A stretch of 64,000 bases of DNA, from assembly GCA_000473305.1 (NCBI GenBank), contig CP006772.1, positions 682,001 through 746,000 on the forward strand, written 5' to 3'. A program made the position numbers and the translations under genes. Shown one piece after another: positions 54,748 through 63,346 of the stretch; position 1 is the first letter of the stretch, and each line of letters starts with the position of its first letter. Below the pieces are notes generated by a model. The model made no database searches, had not been told where the DNA came from, and worked only from the letters and a program-made list of their open reading frames with translations. Source of the DNA: Bacteroidales bacterium CF (GTDB lineage: Bacteria; Bacteroidota; Bacteroidia; Bacteroidales; UBA932).

Positions 54748-55167
54748 CTATCTGAACAATCCCCGTTTTTTTGTCTTTGGGACAATATCCTCACTCTGGT
54801 GGAATATATCTGTGGAGAAACACTCTCCCGGCCGGTTTTTCAACGAGTTGTATATGAATCCCCAATCCGGCATCCCTCCGAAATTACGGTCATCTATAAA
54901 CATGTCAGCCATCAGTTTCCGGGGAGAATCGGACAAAGAACTCTCGGGATGATTCTGGTTTATTGCATAGAACTCAAGTCCTCTGGACCGGCAATACTCG
55001 ACGGCCTCCTCTAGAAGATCACCCTCCCGGACAGTCCACAGTATTATTTGATGCCTCAGTTCGGACTGGATCATCCTGAGTGTCTGAATCGCAAATGGAA
55101 TCTCTTCTCCTATTTCGGGATACTTGTGTTTGACAATTGTCCCGTCAAAGTCTACGGCAATAAACAT
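54748..55167 (-). CDS. Small HAD-family protein
   Basis: A 139-residue protein from ATG 55167 (MFIAVDFDGTIV); the longer frame from 55260 would add a nonsense N-terminus. HAD motif I is DFDGT, with ILWTVREGD (motif II, Thr) and MFIDDRNFGG with paired Asp (motif IV). It is a compact, cap-less HAD fold. Related small Bacteroides proteins are known as hydrolase-like, but the substrate is not. It sits divergent to the ferritin gene. Confidence 0.85.
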   Translation of the reverse strand: MFIAVDFDGTIVKHKYPEIGEEIPFAIQTLRMIQSELRHQIILWTVREGDLLEEAVEYCRSRGLEFYAINQNHPESSLSDSPRKLMADMFIDDRNFGGMPDWGFIYNSLKNRPGECFSTDIFHQSEDIVPKTKKRGLFR

Positions 55168-55184
55168 CAGCAAATTTTTAAAGT

Positions 55185-55192
55185 GCAAATAT
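55185..55192 (-). promoter_or_regulatory. -7 element of the HAD gene
   Basis: Minus-strand TATATTTG 18 bp before the preferred start at 55167; this supports that start. Confidence 0.5.
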
Positions 55193-55246
55193 AACAAAAA
55201 CGGGTTTGAATTGTTATATAATGAAACACTATAAAACCAATCATGT

Positions 55247-55768
55247 ATGAAAATAAACAAACAAGTAGAAGAGGTCTTGAATAAACAGATTAATGCCGAA
55301 TTCTGGTCGGCTTATCTCTATCTTTCTATGTCAGCATATTTTGAGACAAGGGCTCTCAAAGGTTTTGCAAACTGGATGAAGATTCAGTATCAGGAAGAGT
55401 TGACTCATGCAATAAAGATTTTTGACTATATTAACAACAGGGGTGGTGTTGTCAAGCTTGAAGCCATACCTGATGTCCCTGTCAAATGGAATAGTATACT
55501 GGATGTATTTCAGGAGACATATGATCATGAGTGTAAAGTCACTGCAGGTATAAATAATTGCTATGAGACAGCACTTGCTCAGAAAGATCATGCTGCGGCA
55601 AATATGCTGCAATGGTTTATAGATGAACAGTCTGAAGAGGAGGCGAATGTGTTGCAGATAATTGACCAGTTAAATCTGATTGGCCAGGAGAACGGCCAGG
55701 CAATTTATCATCTCGATAAGGAGCTCGGTACACGGGTTTTTGTAGATTCTACACAACCGACAGCATAA
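55247..55768 (+). CDS. ftnA: Bacterial ferritin (FtnA-type)
   Basis: A 173-residue non-haem ferritin that stores iron as a 24-subunit shell. Ferroxidase ligands are visible in the four-helix pattern: NAEFWSAYLYLSMSAYFE (helix A), YQEELTHAIKIFDY (helix B, with Glu and His) and EQSEEEANVLQIID (helix D). No Met ligand for haem, so it is FtnA rather than bacterioferritin. It is followed by a strong terminator and is monocistronic. Confidence 0.95.
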   Translation: MKINKQVEEVLNKQINAEFWSAYLYLSMSAYFETRALKGFANWMKIQYQEELTHAIKIFDYINNRGGVVKLEAIPDVPVKWNSILDVFQETYDHECKVTAGINNCYETALAQKDHAAANMLQWFIDEQSEEEANVLQIIDQLNLIGQENGQAIYHLDKELGTRVFVDSTQPTA

Positions 55769-55790
55769 GTCCGGCTTTGTTCTAGATTAT

Positions 55791-55832
55791 AAGCCGCAGT
55801 GTGAGGTATATTTCACATTGCGGCTTTCTTTC
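55791..55832 (+). terminator. Terminator of the ferritin gene
   Basis: AAGCCGCAGTGTGA (55791-55804) pairs with TCACATTGCGGCTT (55813-55826) with one G-T pair, followed by TTCTTT. Confidence 0.9.
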
Positions 55833-55847
55833 ATACGGAAAGATTTG

Positions 55848-55855
55848 TATATTTG
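55848..55855 (+). promoter_or_regulatory. -7 element for the histidine kinase gene
   Basis: TATATTTG with TTTC 19 bp upstream (55825-55828), which overlaps the ferritin terminator, and 19 bp before the start codon. Confidence 0.55.
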
Positions 55856-55874
55856 TAGACCAACTGATTCTTAG

Positions 55875-58052
55875 ATGGATTTCTCTATTATACTGGGCCT
55901 GGTTCAGAACATTGCCATACTTATCTCTTTCACACTGATTTATGATCTGTTGTGGGAGAAAAATGGCCGTTTTTCAAAGATTATATATAAAATTTTCATT
56001 GGTATTGTCATCGGTGCTATTGGAATTGTTTTGATGCTCTCAACATGGGAGATGGTTCCGGGACTCGTTTTTGACACAAGGACAGTTTTATTAGTGAATG
56101 CCGGGCTCTTTTTCGGACCTGTTGCTACGATTGTTGCAATTTTGATAGATATTGCATTCCGGGCCTTTCAGGGAGGTCCGGGGGTCTGGATGGGAATACT
56201 TACCATCATCTCTTCAGGATTGATTGGCCTGATTTGGAAAAAAATGTTCCCGGAGTGGAGAAAGGGTAGGTATATCTATCATCTTTTCATAATCAGTATA
56301 ATAGCTCACATTTTTATGCTCCTGAGCACACTTGCCTTGCCTAAAACTCTTATTTTACCCACACTGAAAAACATTGCTCTGCCCGTATTGTTCCTTTACC
56401 CCCTTGCAACTGTTTTATTGGGGATAATTCTGGTCAGGAGGATGAGGTATTGGAAGACAAGGAATGAGCTTGCCTTGAGTGAAGAGAGAAACAGAAAGTT
56501 CATGGATGCCAACAAGGACTGTATGTTCGTCAAAGATGAGAATCTGCGATATGTCTTCTTTAATAAGGCAATGCAAAAATTCCTCGGGACAAAGCCGGAT
56601 AGGATTATGAACAGTACCGATTCTGAGCTGATTGAGCCGGGGCATGCGTCACTATGCACCTCTACTGATACTCGCGCACGGGAGGAGAAGCGAATGATAA
56701 TAGATGAAGAGTATGTAGGCAAAAAAATATATAAAGTCATCAAGTTTCCCCTTAATTTCGGAAATAACAGGATTGGTGTCGGAGGTATAATAAGGGATGT
56801 GACAGAAAACAGAAGAAAGGGAAACCTGCAGCAGACCCTTCTGAATATTTCCCGTATTTTTCTTGAAAACATCACTCTGAACGAGTTTTTAAGACGTTCC
56901 CATGATGAGCTTCGTAAGGTGATGGTTGCAGACAATATATTTATTGCAATATACCACGAAAATGAGGATAAGTATTCTTTCCCATATTATGTTGATGAGT
57001 TTGACAAAGTAGAAGCTAATGTACTCACCTCGCTTGATCACACTTTGACTGACTATATTCGTAGAAACGGAAAGGGTAGACTCGTTACTCCGGAAGTCGA
57101 GAAGGAGATTGACAAGGAGTTCGGTTTGTCAACATGGGGAACGAACTCTCCTATATGGATGGCTGCACCTTTGTTTGACATTACTCACAAAAAGGTTCTC
57201 GGGGTTGTTGTACTTCAGGATTACCACGATAAAGATGCTTACGTGGCTGACGATCTTGTCACCCTTGAGATCTTTGCTGCATATATAGGACTATACTATG
57301 ACAAACTGATGAAGATTGAAGATCTCAGGAATGCAAAGGAGAGGGCAGAGGTGAGCGACAGATTGAAAACGGCTTTTCTCGCAAATGTCAGTCATGAGAT
57401 CAGGACTCCGATGAATGGCATTATAGGTTTCACGGACCTTTTGATGAATGAGGTAAAGGAGGAGCATCTTAAAAATTATATTTCAATTATCAGTAAGAGT
57501 GCATACAGGTTGCTTGGAACAGTCAACGATGTTGTTGATATGGCAAAACTAGAGGCAGGTCAGGTTGTGCCTCAATGTGAAAAGTATAATCTCGGAGATG
57601 TAATAAAGTATATATATGTCTTTTTCAGCCACAAGGATCATCCGGCAGAGTTAAAGGTATATCCGTCAGAGGATGTGGATCTTGTTGTATATTCAGATAA
57701 GGCTAAACTCACTCAGATATTTGTCAACCTTGTCAACAATGCACTCAAGTTTACCAGGAGCGGGTATGTAGAGTTTGGTTTCTTTTATGATAAAGGGCAC
57801 GAAGGTGATCCGGACTATATTACATTTTTTGTTAAGGATACCGGGTGTGGAATTGCTGAAAGCGAGCATAAAAAGATATTTGAGCGCTTCTATCAGGTTG
57901 AGAATACCCTCACGAGAGTCTCGGAGGGAACAGGTCTCGGGCTTGCTATTGTCAAAGAGTATGTATCAATCCTGGGAGGAAAGATCTGGATCGAATCAGA
58001 AATAGACAAAGGGACAACCTTCTTCTTTAATATAAAGCTGACTGAAAATTAA
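55875..58052 (+). CDS. Membrane sensor histidine kinase (LytS-type N-terminus, PAS, GAF)
   Basis: A 725-residue hybrid-free kinase. Residues about 1-195 hold five or six hydrophobic segments with VNAGLFFGPVATIVAILIDI, typical of the LytS 5TM sensor; about 205-320 form a PAS domain (LSEERNRKFMDANKDCMF), about 325-480 a GAF domain (RIFLENITLNEFLRRSHDEL, FGLSTWGTNSPIWMAAPL). The catalytic part follows: HisKA with phospho-acceptor H507 in NVSHEIRTPMNGIIGF, then the HATPase with NNALKF, KDTGCGI and GTGLGLAI. No receiver domain or adjacent response regulator, so it is an orphan kinase. It converges with the UDP-sugar dehydrogenase gene (4-bp overlap). Confidence 0.92.
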   Translation: MDFSIILGLVQNIAILISFTLIYDLLWEKNGRFSKIIYKIFIGIVIGAIGIVLMLSTWEMVPGLVFDTRTVLLVNAGLFFGPVATIVAILIDIAFRAFQGGPGVWMGILTIISSGLIGLIWKKMFPEWRKGRYIYHLFIISIIAHIFMLLSTLALPKTLILPTLKNIALPVLFLYPLATVLLGIILVRRMRYWKTRNELALSEERNRKFMDANKDCMFVKDENLRYVFFNKAMQKFLGTKPDRIMNSTDSELIEPGHASLCTSTDTRAREEKRMIIDEEYVGKKIYKVIKFPLNFGNNRIGVGGIIRDVTENRRKGNLQQTLLNISRIFLENITLNEFLRRSHDELRKVMVADNIFIAIYHENEDKYSFPYYVDEFDKVEANVLTSLDHTLTDYIRRNGKGRLVTPEVEKEIDKEFGLSTWGTNSPIWMAAPLFDITHKKVLGVVVLQDYHDKDAYVADDLVTLEIFAAYIGLYYDKLMKIEDLRNAKERAEVSDRLKTAFLANVSHEIRTPMNGIIGFTDLLMNEVKEEHLKNYISIISKSAYRLLGTVNDVVDMAKLEAGQVVPQCEKYNLGDVIKYIYVFFSHKDHPAELKVYPSEDVDLVVYSDKAKLTQIFVNLVNNALKFTRSGYVEFGFFYDKGHEGDPDYITFFVKDTGCGIAESEHKKIFERFYQVENTLTRVSEGTGLGLAIVKEYVSILGGKIWIESEIDKGTTFFFNIKLTEN

Positions 58053-59359
58053 AGGCTCCAGTATTTCATCTGGCTTATCTTCCCTTTATAGATGCCTTTT
58101 ATATCTACTAAAACAGAATTGTCGGCAACAATAGGCAGGAAATAATTCTCGTCGAGGTTCCGGTATTGACTGTGGGCAACAGCGACAACAACGGCATCAT
58201 ACCCTCTCTCTTTGCCATATTGTGCAATCTCTTTCTGATCTGAAAGCCTGATGTTGTATTCATGCATGACCTCCGAGGCAGATGCATATGGATCGGCTAC
58301 GTCAACCTTGCATCCGTAATCCTCAAGCTCTTTTACTATATCCACAACCTTGGAGTTTCTTATGTCAGAGACATTCTCCTTGAAGGTGATTCCCAGTACC
58401 AATATCCTTGCTCCAAGAACACTTTTCCCTTCAGCGATAATCTGCTTTACTATTTTTTTCCCGATGTATCCGCCCATTGAGTCGTTTATAAAGCGGCCTG
58501 CGTTGATAATTTGTGGATGGTACTTCAGCTCTTTGGCCTTATGAACCAGATAGTATGGATCTACCCCTATACAGTGGCCTCCGACCAGACCCGGAAAGAA
58601 CTTCTGAAAATTCCATTTGGTGCCTGCAGCCTCTAGTACATCGAAGGTGTTTATATCCATTCTGCTGAATATGATTGAGAGCTCGTTCATCAGGGCAATA
58701 TTCACATCCCGCTGAGTGTTCTCAATTATTTTTGCTGCCTCTGCAACTTTTATCTTAGGGGCTTTGTGGACACCCGGGATAATGATTGAATCATAGACAG
58801 CGGCTATTGTTTCAAGAGCCTGATCGTCACATCCTGAAACAATCTTGACAGTGTTTGTGAGAGTATGGACCTTGTCGCCCGGATTAATCCTTTCGGGAGA
58901 GTAGCCGAATTTAAAATCTACTCCGGCTTTTAATCCCGAGTACTGTTCAAGTACCGGAACGCAGTCATCTTCGGTGCAACCGGGGTAAACTGTCGATTCG
59001 TAAACCACATAATCTCCCCTCTTCAATGCCTTGCCGACAGATACTGAGGCAGAAATCAGCGGCTTGAGGTCAGGCTGGTTGAACTTGTCGATAGGAGTGG
59101 GGACAGCAACAATGTAAAATGACGCTTCAGCAAGTTTATCTATTGATGAGGTGAACTCTATATCCTTTCCTATGAAATTTTCCGGTTCAAACTCATTGGA
59201 AGGGTCAATACCCTTTCTAAGTTTGTCAAGCCTCTCTTCACTTATATCAAATCCAACTACAGAATACTTTTTTGCAAATTCCAACGCGATGGGAAGTCCG
59301 ACATATCCAAGTCCTACCAATGCAATTTTGGCACTCTTGTTTCTGATTTTATCTATCAT
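58049..59359 (-). CDS. Nucleotide-sugar 6-dehydrogenase (WbpA/TviB type)
   Basis: A 436-residue dehydrogenase oxidising a UDP-N-acetylhexosamine to the uronic acid. It has the NAD-binding GLGYVGLPIALEFAK, VAVPTPID, the active-site Cys in LVGGHCIGVDPYYL (about residue 260), and the family C-terminus VLGITFKENVSDIRN. The NTQRDVNIALMNEL block points to the UDP-GlcNAc or GalNAc group rather than the UDP-glucose group. It lies downstream of a GH92 gene. Together with the WbpB-like enzymes in this window it could supply the uronic acid they use. Confidence 0.88.
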   Translation of the reverse strand: MIDKIRNKSAKIALVGLGYVGLPIALEFAKKYSVVGFDISEERLDKLRKGIDPSNEFEPENFIGKDIEFTSSIDKLAEASFYIVAVPTPIDKFNQPDLKPLISASVSVGKALKRGDYVVYESTVYPGCTEDDCVPVLEQYSGLKAGVDFKFGYSPERINPGDKVHTLTNTVKIVSGCDDQALETIAAVYDSIIIPGVHKAPKIKVAEAAKIIENTQRDVNIALMNELSIIFSRMDINTFDVLEAAGTKWNFQKFFPGLVGGHCIGVDPYYLVHKAKELKYHPQIINAGRFINDSMGGYIGKKIVKQIIAEGKSVLGARILVLGITFKENVSDIRNSKVVDIVKELEDYGCKVDVADPYASASEVMHEYNIRLSDQKEIAQYGKERGYDAVVVAVAHSQYRNLDENYFLPIVADNSVLVDIKGIYKGKISQMKYWSL

Positions 59360-59400
59360 TTTTCTGTAATTAGATTTTTTACAAAAGTATTAAATCTTCT

Positions 59401-62319
59401 CTAATTATTGATTGAAATCTCATCTGTGAATATGTATGCGTCACCTCCTGCTCCGAGATGCCACTCAGGTAACTTACCGAAATTTTTGGCAAAAATCCTG
59501 ACATATCGGACATTGTGAGCCTCAGCCTCTTTTGAGAGATCCTGTACTGTGGGTTCATAATCTTTTATGTCAACCATGTTCTCTACCCTGCCAAATGATT
59601 TATACTCACTGCCGTCAGATGAAGTGAAAAACTCTACATATTGTGGCATCCATATCCATGAACGGACATCCTGGAGGAATCCGGCTGAAATCTTATTAAT
59701 AGTCTGAGGTTTGCCTAAATCTATGATAGCTTCAAAATCACAATCCTGATATCCCTGCCATCCTCCGAGCCGGAAGTTTTTCTCGCCGCGAAGTCCGTCA
59801 ATCAGCCCTTCGTCACCGTTTGCAGTGTATAATGAGCTATATTTGGACAGTATGGTGATTTTCCACTCCGGATTGACTTTATTGAGTTTGGTGAAGACTG
59901 TATAGCTTCTCTTGCCGTTTTTATCCTCAGAATAGGCGCTGATAGAGATGGTGGAGTCAATTTTAAGAGGTGAAGAATATTTCTGGAATCTATCCTCTGA
60001 ATCTAACTTGTAAAAAATTGAGTAACCCTTTTCTGCCTTAATCTCAACAGATGTAGAATCGCGGAAGGTCAGCGAAGGGGTCTCAAACCAAGGATTTGTA
60101 ACGATTGGATCTGAGACTATTCTTGAGTGGGGACGGTCTTCAGAGTTGAACCCGAAGAGAGGTTCTGGCTTGTTACTCATCTCCAACGTCTGCTGACCAC
60201 CTGCAGCAATCTCTCCATGCCTGATGAATGACCTCATTTTACTTGCAGGGCTGTTCTTCAGGGTTGCTGATGTTACATAGATATTCTCCTCACTGTTTAA
60301 TGGGGCTTCTATAGTGAACTGTTTTCCTTTTCCGGTGCGGATTACAACTTTTCTGAACAGTGGCGACCCTAAAGCATAAGTATCATCTCCCGGACAAACA
60401 GGATAGATTCCCATTGCACTCATTACATACCACGCAGACATCTGGCCGCAGTCTTCGTTACCGCATAGTCCTGAAGGGGCAGACGAATATAGGGTGCTCA
60501 TTATTTCTCTTACCCTTTTCTGAGCCGAGGATGGTTTGCCGGCATAGTTGTAAAGATAGGCAACATGGTGGCTTGGCTCATTGCCGTGTGCATACATCCC
60601 AATCAGTCCGGTCACGTCTGCAGACTTCCACCCTCTGGTCTCGGCAGGGGCGTTGAATAGTGCATCAAGTCTCTGGATGTATGCTGAATCCCCGCCTGAG
60701 AGTTGAATGTGTGTCTCAATGTCATGAGGAACAAAAAAGCTGTATTGCCATGAGTTGGCTTCAGTGTAGTGGACATTTATCTCTGACGGGTAGAATGGTG
60801 TAAGCCATCTGCCTTTAAGTTTAGGACGCATGAATCCGGTAGAGCTGTCATAAATATTCTTGTAGAATTGTGCCCTTTTCATGTACTCCTGATATATGTC
60901 ATTGTTCCCCAGGCTTTTTGCCATCACGGCTATGTTCCAGTCATCATAGGCGTATTCGAGGGTCTTGGAGACCGATTCGTGCTCTACGTCCGCAGGAACA
61001 CAACCATAGAGAGGCAGAAGGTCGATTGCAAACTCTTTTTGCCGTGAACTCTCTATCATAGCTTTGAAGGCAAGCCCGACATCGAATGTGTTCAGCCCTT
61101 TGACATAAGCATCACATATTACAGGAACAGAGTGATAGCCAATCATACAGTCGGTCTCATTGCCGCTGAGCTCCCATATTGGAAGCTTCCCGGCCTGAGT
61201 GTAGTTTGCAAGGAGAGATTTTATAAAATCTATGTCACGCTCTTTCTCAATTATTGTAAATAATGGATGTAAGGCTCGGAATGTATCCCAAAGGGAAAAT
61301 ATGGTATATTGCTCATAATCTCCGGCAGTGTGGACTTTTCTGTCCATACCCCGGTACTCTCCGTTCACGTCAGAGTAGAGAGATGGTGATATTGCGGTAT
61401 GGTATAGTGCTGTATAGAATGTTACAAGCTGCTCTTTGCCATTTTTCTTATCTGTCGGAGTTACCCTGATCTTGCTCAAATAATCCTCCCAGGCTGATTC
61501 GGTCTTTTTTCTGATTTTTTCAAATTCCCAATTATCTATTTCTGATTCCAGATTTAGACGTGCATTCTCCTCAGAAACAGATGAAATTGCTGTTTTTACA
61601 AATATTTTTCCGGATTTGTCGGGAGAGAATGTCAGCAAGGTTTTTTTATTGTCTGCTTTTTGAGAGATTATAGGTCTGGAAAATTGCATGTAAAAGTAGA
61701 CGATCTGATCTTTTGCCCACGAAGAAGAACGGCGGAAGCCCCTTACTGTATGGTCATCTACAATCTCTATTCTGGAATCTAGGAGAGGGTCACGATGGGT
61801 CAAGTCTAATATAATCTGAGGTTTATCGGGAAAATGTGTATATGTGTACCTGTGCATTCCTGCTCTTCTGCCGGTAGTCAGCTCTGCAACAATATCCCCT
61901 TTGTCGAGGTGCACCTTATAATAGCCGGGTGAGGCACTCTCGTTTTTGTGAGAAAACCCCGATTTGTACAGTTCTCGATCAATTATATCCCCACTATATC
62001 CGACAACAGGCATAATAAGGATGTCACAATAATCCTCGCAGCCTGTACCACTGAGATGCGTGTGACTAAAACCATAAATCTCAGAGTCAGAATAGTGATA
62101 GCCTGAACAGCCGTCCCAGCCGGACAGCCTTGTGTCAGGGCTCAGCTGCATCATTCCGAAAGGGTAGGTTGCACCGGGGAATGTGTGGCCGTGACCATTT
62201 GTCCCTATGAAAGGATTGACATAAGCTGTAAGTTTCTCTGGAAGGTTTTTTCCATGCAATGGCCTTGCCATGCTGCATATTACGATACACAGCAAAAAGA
62301 GTTTAAATGTGATTTTCAT
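59401..62319 (-). CDS. GH92 alpha-mannosidase with discoidin-like C-terminal domain
   Basis: A 972-residue exported protein of the GH92 family (exo-alpha-mannosidases). ATG 62319 gives a signal peptide (ITFKLFLLCIVICSM); ATG 62361 adds 14 residues. Family blocks seen: VNPFIGTNGHGHTFPGATYP, MMQLSPDTRLSGWDGCSGYH, GFSHTHLSGTG, EANSWQYSFFVPHD and GNEDCGQMSAWYVMSAMGIYP, with the catalytic acid residues in the last. After the catalytic part come a chitobiase-like beta segment (about 745-815) and a C-terminal F5/8 discoidin-like domain (about 845-970). It removes terminal mannose from glycans, probably in the periplasm or at the surface. No SusC/SusD pair is adjacent. Confidence 0.93.
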   Translation of the reverse strand: MKITFKLFLLCIVICSMARPLHGKNLPEKLTAYVNPFIGTNGHGHTFPGATYPFGMMQLSPDTRLSGWDGCSGYHYSDSEIYGFSHTHLSGTGCEDYCDILIMPVVGYSGDIIDRELYKSGFSHKNESASPGYYKVHLDKGDIVAELTTGRRAGMHRYTYTHFPDKPQIILDLTHRDPLLDSRIEIVDDHTVRGFRRSSSWAKDQIVYFYMQFSRPIISQKADNKKTLLTFSPDKSGKIFVKTAISSVSEENARLNLESEIDNWEFEKIRKKTESAWEDYLSKIRVTPTDKKNGKEQLVTFYTALYHTAISPSLYSDVNGEYRGMDRKVHTAGDYEQYTIFSLWDTFRALHPLFTIIEKERDIDFIKSLLANYTQAGKLPIWELSGNETDCMIGYHSVPVICDAYVKGLNTFDVGLAFKAMIESSRQKEFAIDLLPLYGCVPADVEHESVSKTLEYAYDDWNIAVMAKSLGNNDIYQEYMKRAQFYKNIYDSSTGFMRPKLKGRWLTPFYPSEINVHYTEANSWQYSFFVPHDIETHIQLSGGDSAYIQRLDALFNAPAETRGWKSADVTGLIGMYAHGNEPSHHVAYLYNYAGKPSSAQKRVREIMSTLYSSAPSGLCGNEDCGQMSAWYVMSAMGIYPVCPGDDTYALGSPLFRKVVIRTGKGKQFTIEAPLNSEENIYVTSATLKNSPASKMRSFIRHGEIAAGGQQTLEMSNKPEPLFGFNSEDRPHSRIVSDPIVTNPWFETPSLTFRDSTSVEIKAEKGYSIFYKLDSEDRFQKYSSPLKIDSTISISAYSEDKNGKRSYTVFTKLNKVNPEWKITILSKYSSLYTANGDEGLIDGLRGEKNFRLGGWQGYQDCDFEAIIDLGKPQTINKISAGFLQDVRSWIWMPQYVEFFTSSDGSEYKSFGRVENMVDIKDYEPTVQDLSKEAEAHNVRYVRIFAKNFGKLPEWHLGAGGDAYIFTDEISINN

Positions 62320-62335
62320 CATTTTTGTCCCAATA

Positions 62336-63343
62336 TCAGACTTTTCCGTACATGCTCTCATAGAGAGCCTTTACACCCTCTCTTATAGAGGTCTGAGGCT
62401 TATAGCCGAACTCCTTCTCCAATTTTGTCGTATCGGCAAATGTTATATAGACATCGCCGGGCTGCATCTCGGTATAATGGAGGATTGCCTTTTTTTCTGT
62501 AACATCTTCAATAGCATGGATGAAATCCATCAGAGCAACCGGTTTACTGTTGCCAATGTTGAGTATTCTGTATGGGATATTACCTGTAGGTGCGGGTGAA
62601 TTGATAACTGCTGCAATACCTTTGACAATATCATCAATATATGTGAAGTCCCTGAAGAGGTTTCCATGGTTGAAAACTTTGATCGGACGATCTTCCATGA
62701 TAGCTTTCATGAACAATACAGGAGCCATGTCCGGCCTTCCCAAAGGTCCGTATACAGTGAAGAAACGGAGTCCTGTGGATGGGATCTTGTACAGGGAGCT
62801 GTATACGTGTGCCATGAGCTCGTCTGCTTTCTTTGTGGCAGCATAGAGGCTTGCAGGGTTATCACACTTGTCCTCTTCTGAGAAGGGCGTTTTTTCAGTC
62901 ATACCATAGACACTGCTGGAACTTGCATATACAAGGTGTTTCACCGGATAATGCCTGCACGCTTCAAGAATGTTAATGAAACCTACAATATTGGATTGGA
63001 TGTATGAGTATGGGTTATCAATAGAATATCTTACACCTGCCTGAGCAGCAAGATTGCATACTATGTCGAATTTCTCCTCTTTAAAAAGGGTGTCGATAAA
63101 ACTCTTATCTGTAAGGTCGCCCTTTATGAATCGATAGTTGGGAAAAATGCTGCTTGTCACCATCTTGCCGGACTCCATTGCCTCAGATGTGAAACCTCCA
63201 AGCTGACCTCGTTTGTGTTTGAGGGTTATTTCATAATAGTCATTTATGTTGTCAAGACCGACAACGCTATCTCCTCTCCCTGCATAGTGCATGGCTGTGT
63301 AGTGGCCGATAAAGCCTGCAGCTCCTGTGATAAGTATTTTCAT
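62336..63343 (-). CDS. NAD-dependent epimerase, UDP-glucuronate 4-epimerase-like
   Basis: A 335-residue SDR-extended epimerase. It has TGAAGFIGHYTAM, DNINDYYEITLKHKRGQL, NLAAQAGVRYSIDNPYSYI, the YxxxK in SLYAATKKADEL and LRFFTVYGPLGRPDMAPV. These residues match the UDP-glucuronate 4-epimerase (CapI-like) group, which makes UDP-galacturonate for capsule or LPS. It starts 3 bp after the membrane-protein gene and is followed 13 bp later by the GH92 gene, so it is part of the surface-glycan operon. Substrate is inferred from motif pattern. Confidence 0.9.
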   Translation of the reverse strand: MKILITGAAGFIGHYTAMHYAGRGDSVVGLDNINDYYEITLKHKRGQLGGFTSEAMESGKMVTSSIFPNYRFIKGDLTDKSFIDTLFKEEKFDIVCNLAAQAGVRYSIDNPYSYIQSNIVGFINILEACRHYPVKHLVYASSSSVYGMTEKTPFSEEDKCDNPASLYAATKKADELMAHVYSSLYKIPSTGLRFFTVYGPLGRPDMAPVLFMKAIMEDRPIKVFNHGNLFRDFTYIDDIVKGIAAVINSPAPTGNIPYRILNIGNSKPVALMDFIHAIEDVTEKKAILHYTEMQPGDVYITFADTTKLEKEFGYKPQTSIREGVKALYESMYGKV

Positions 63344-63346
63344 AGT

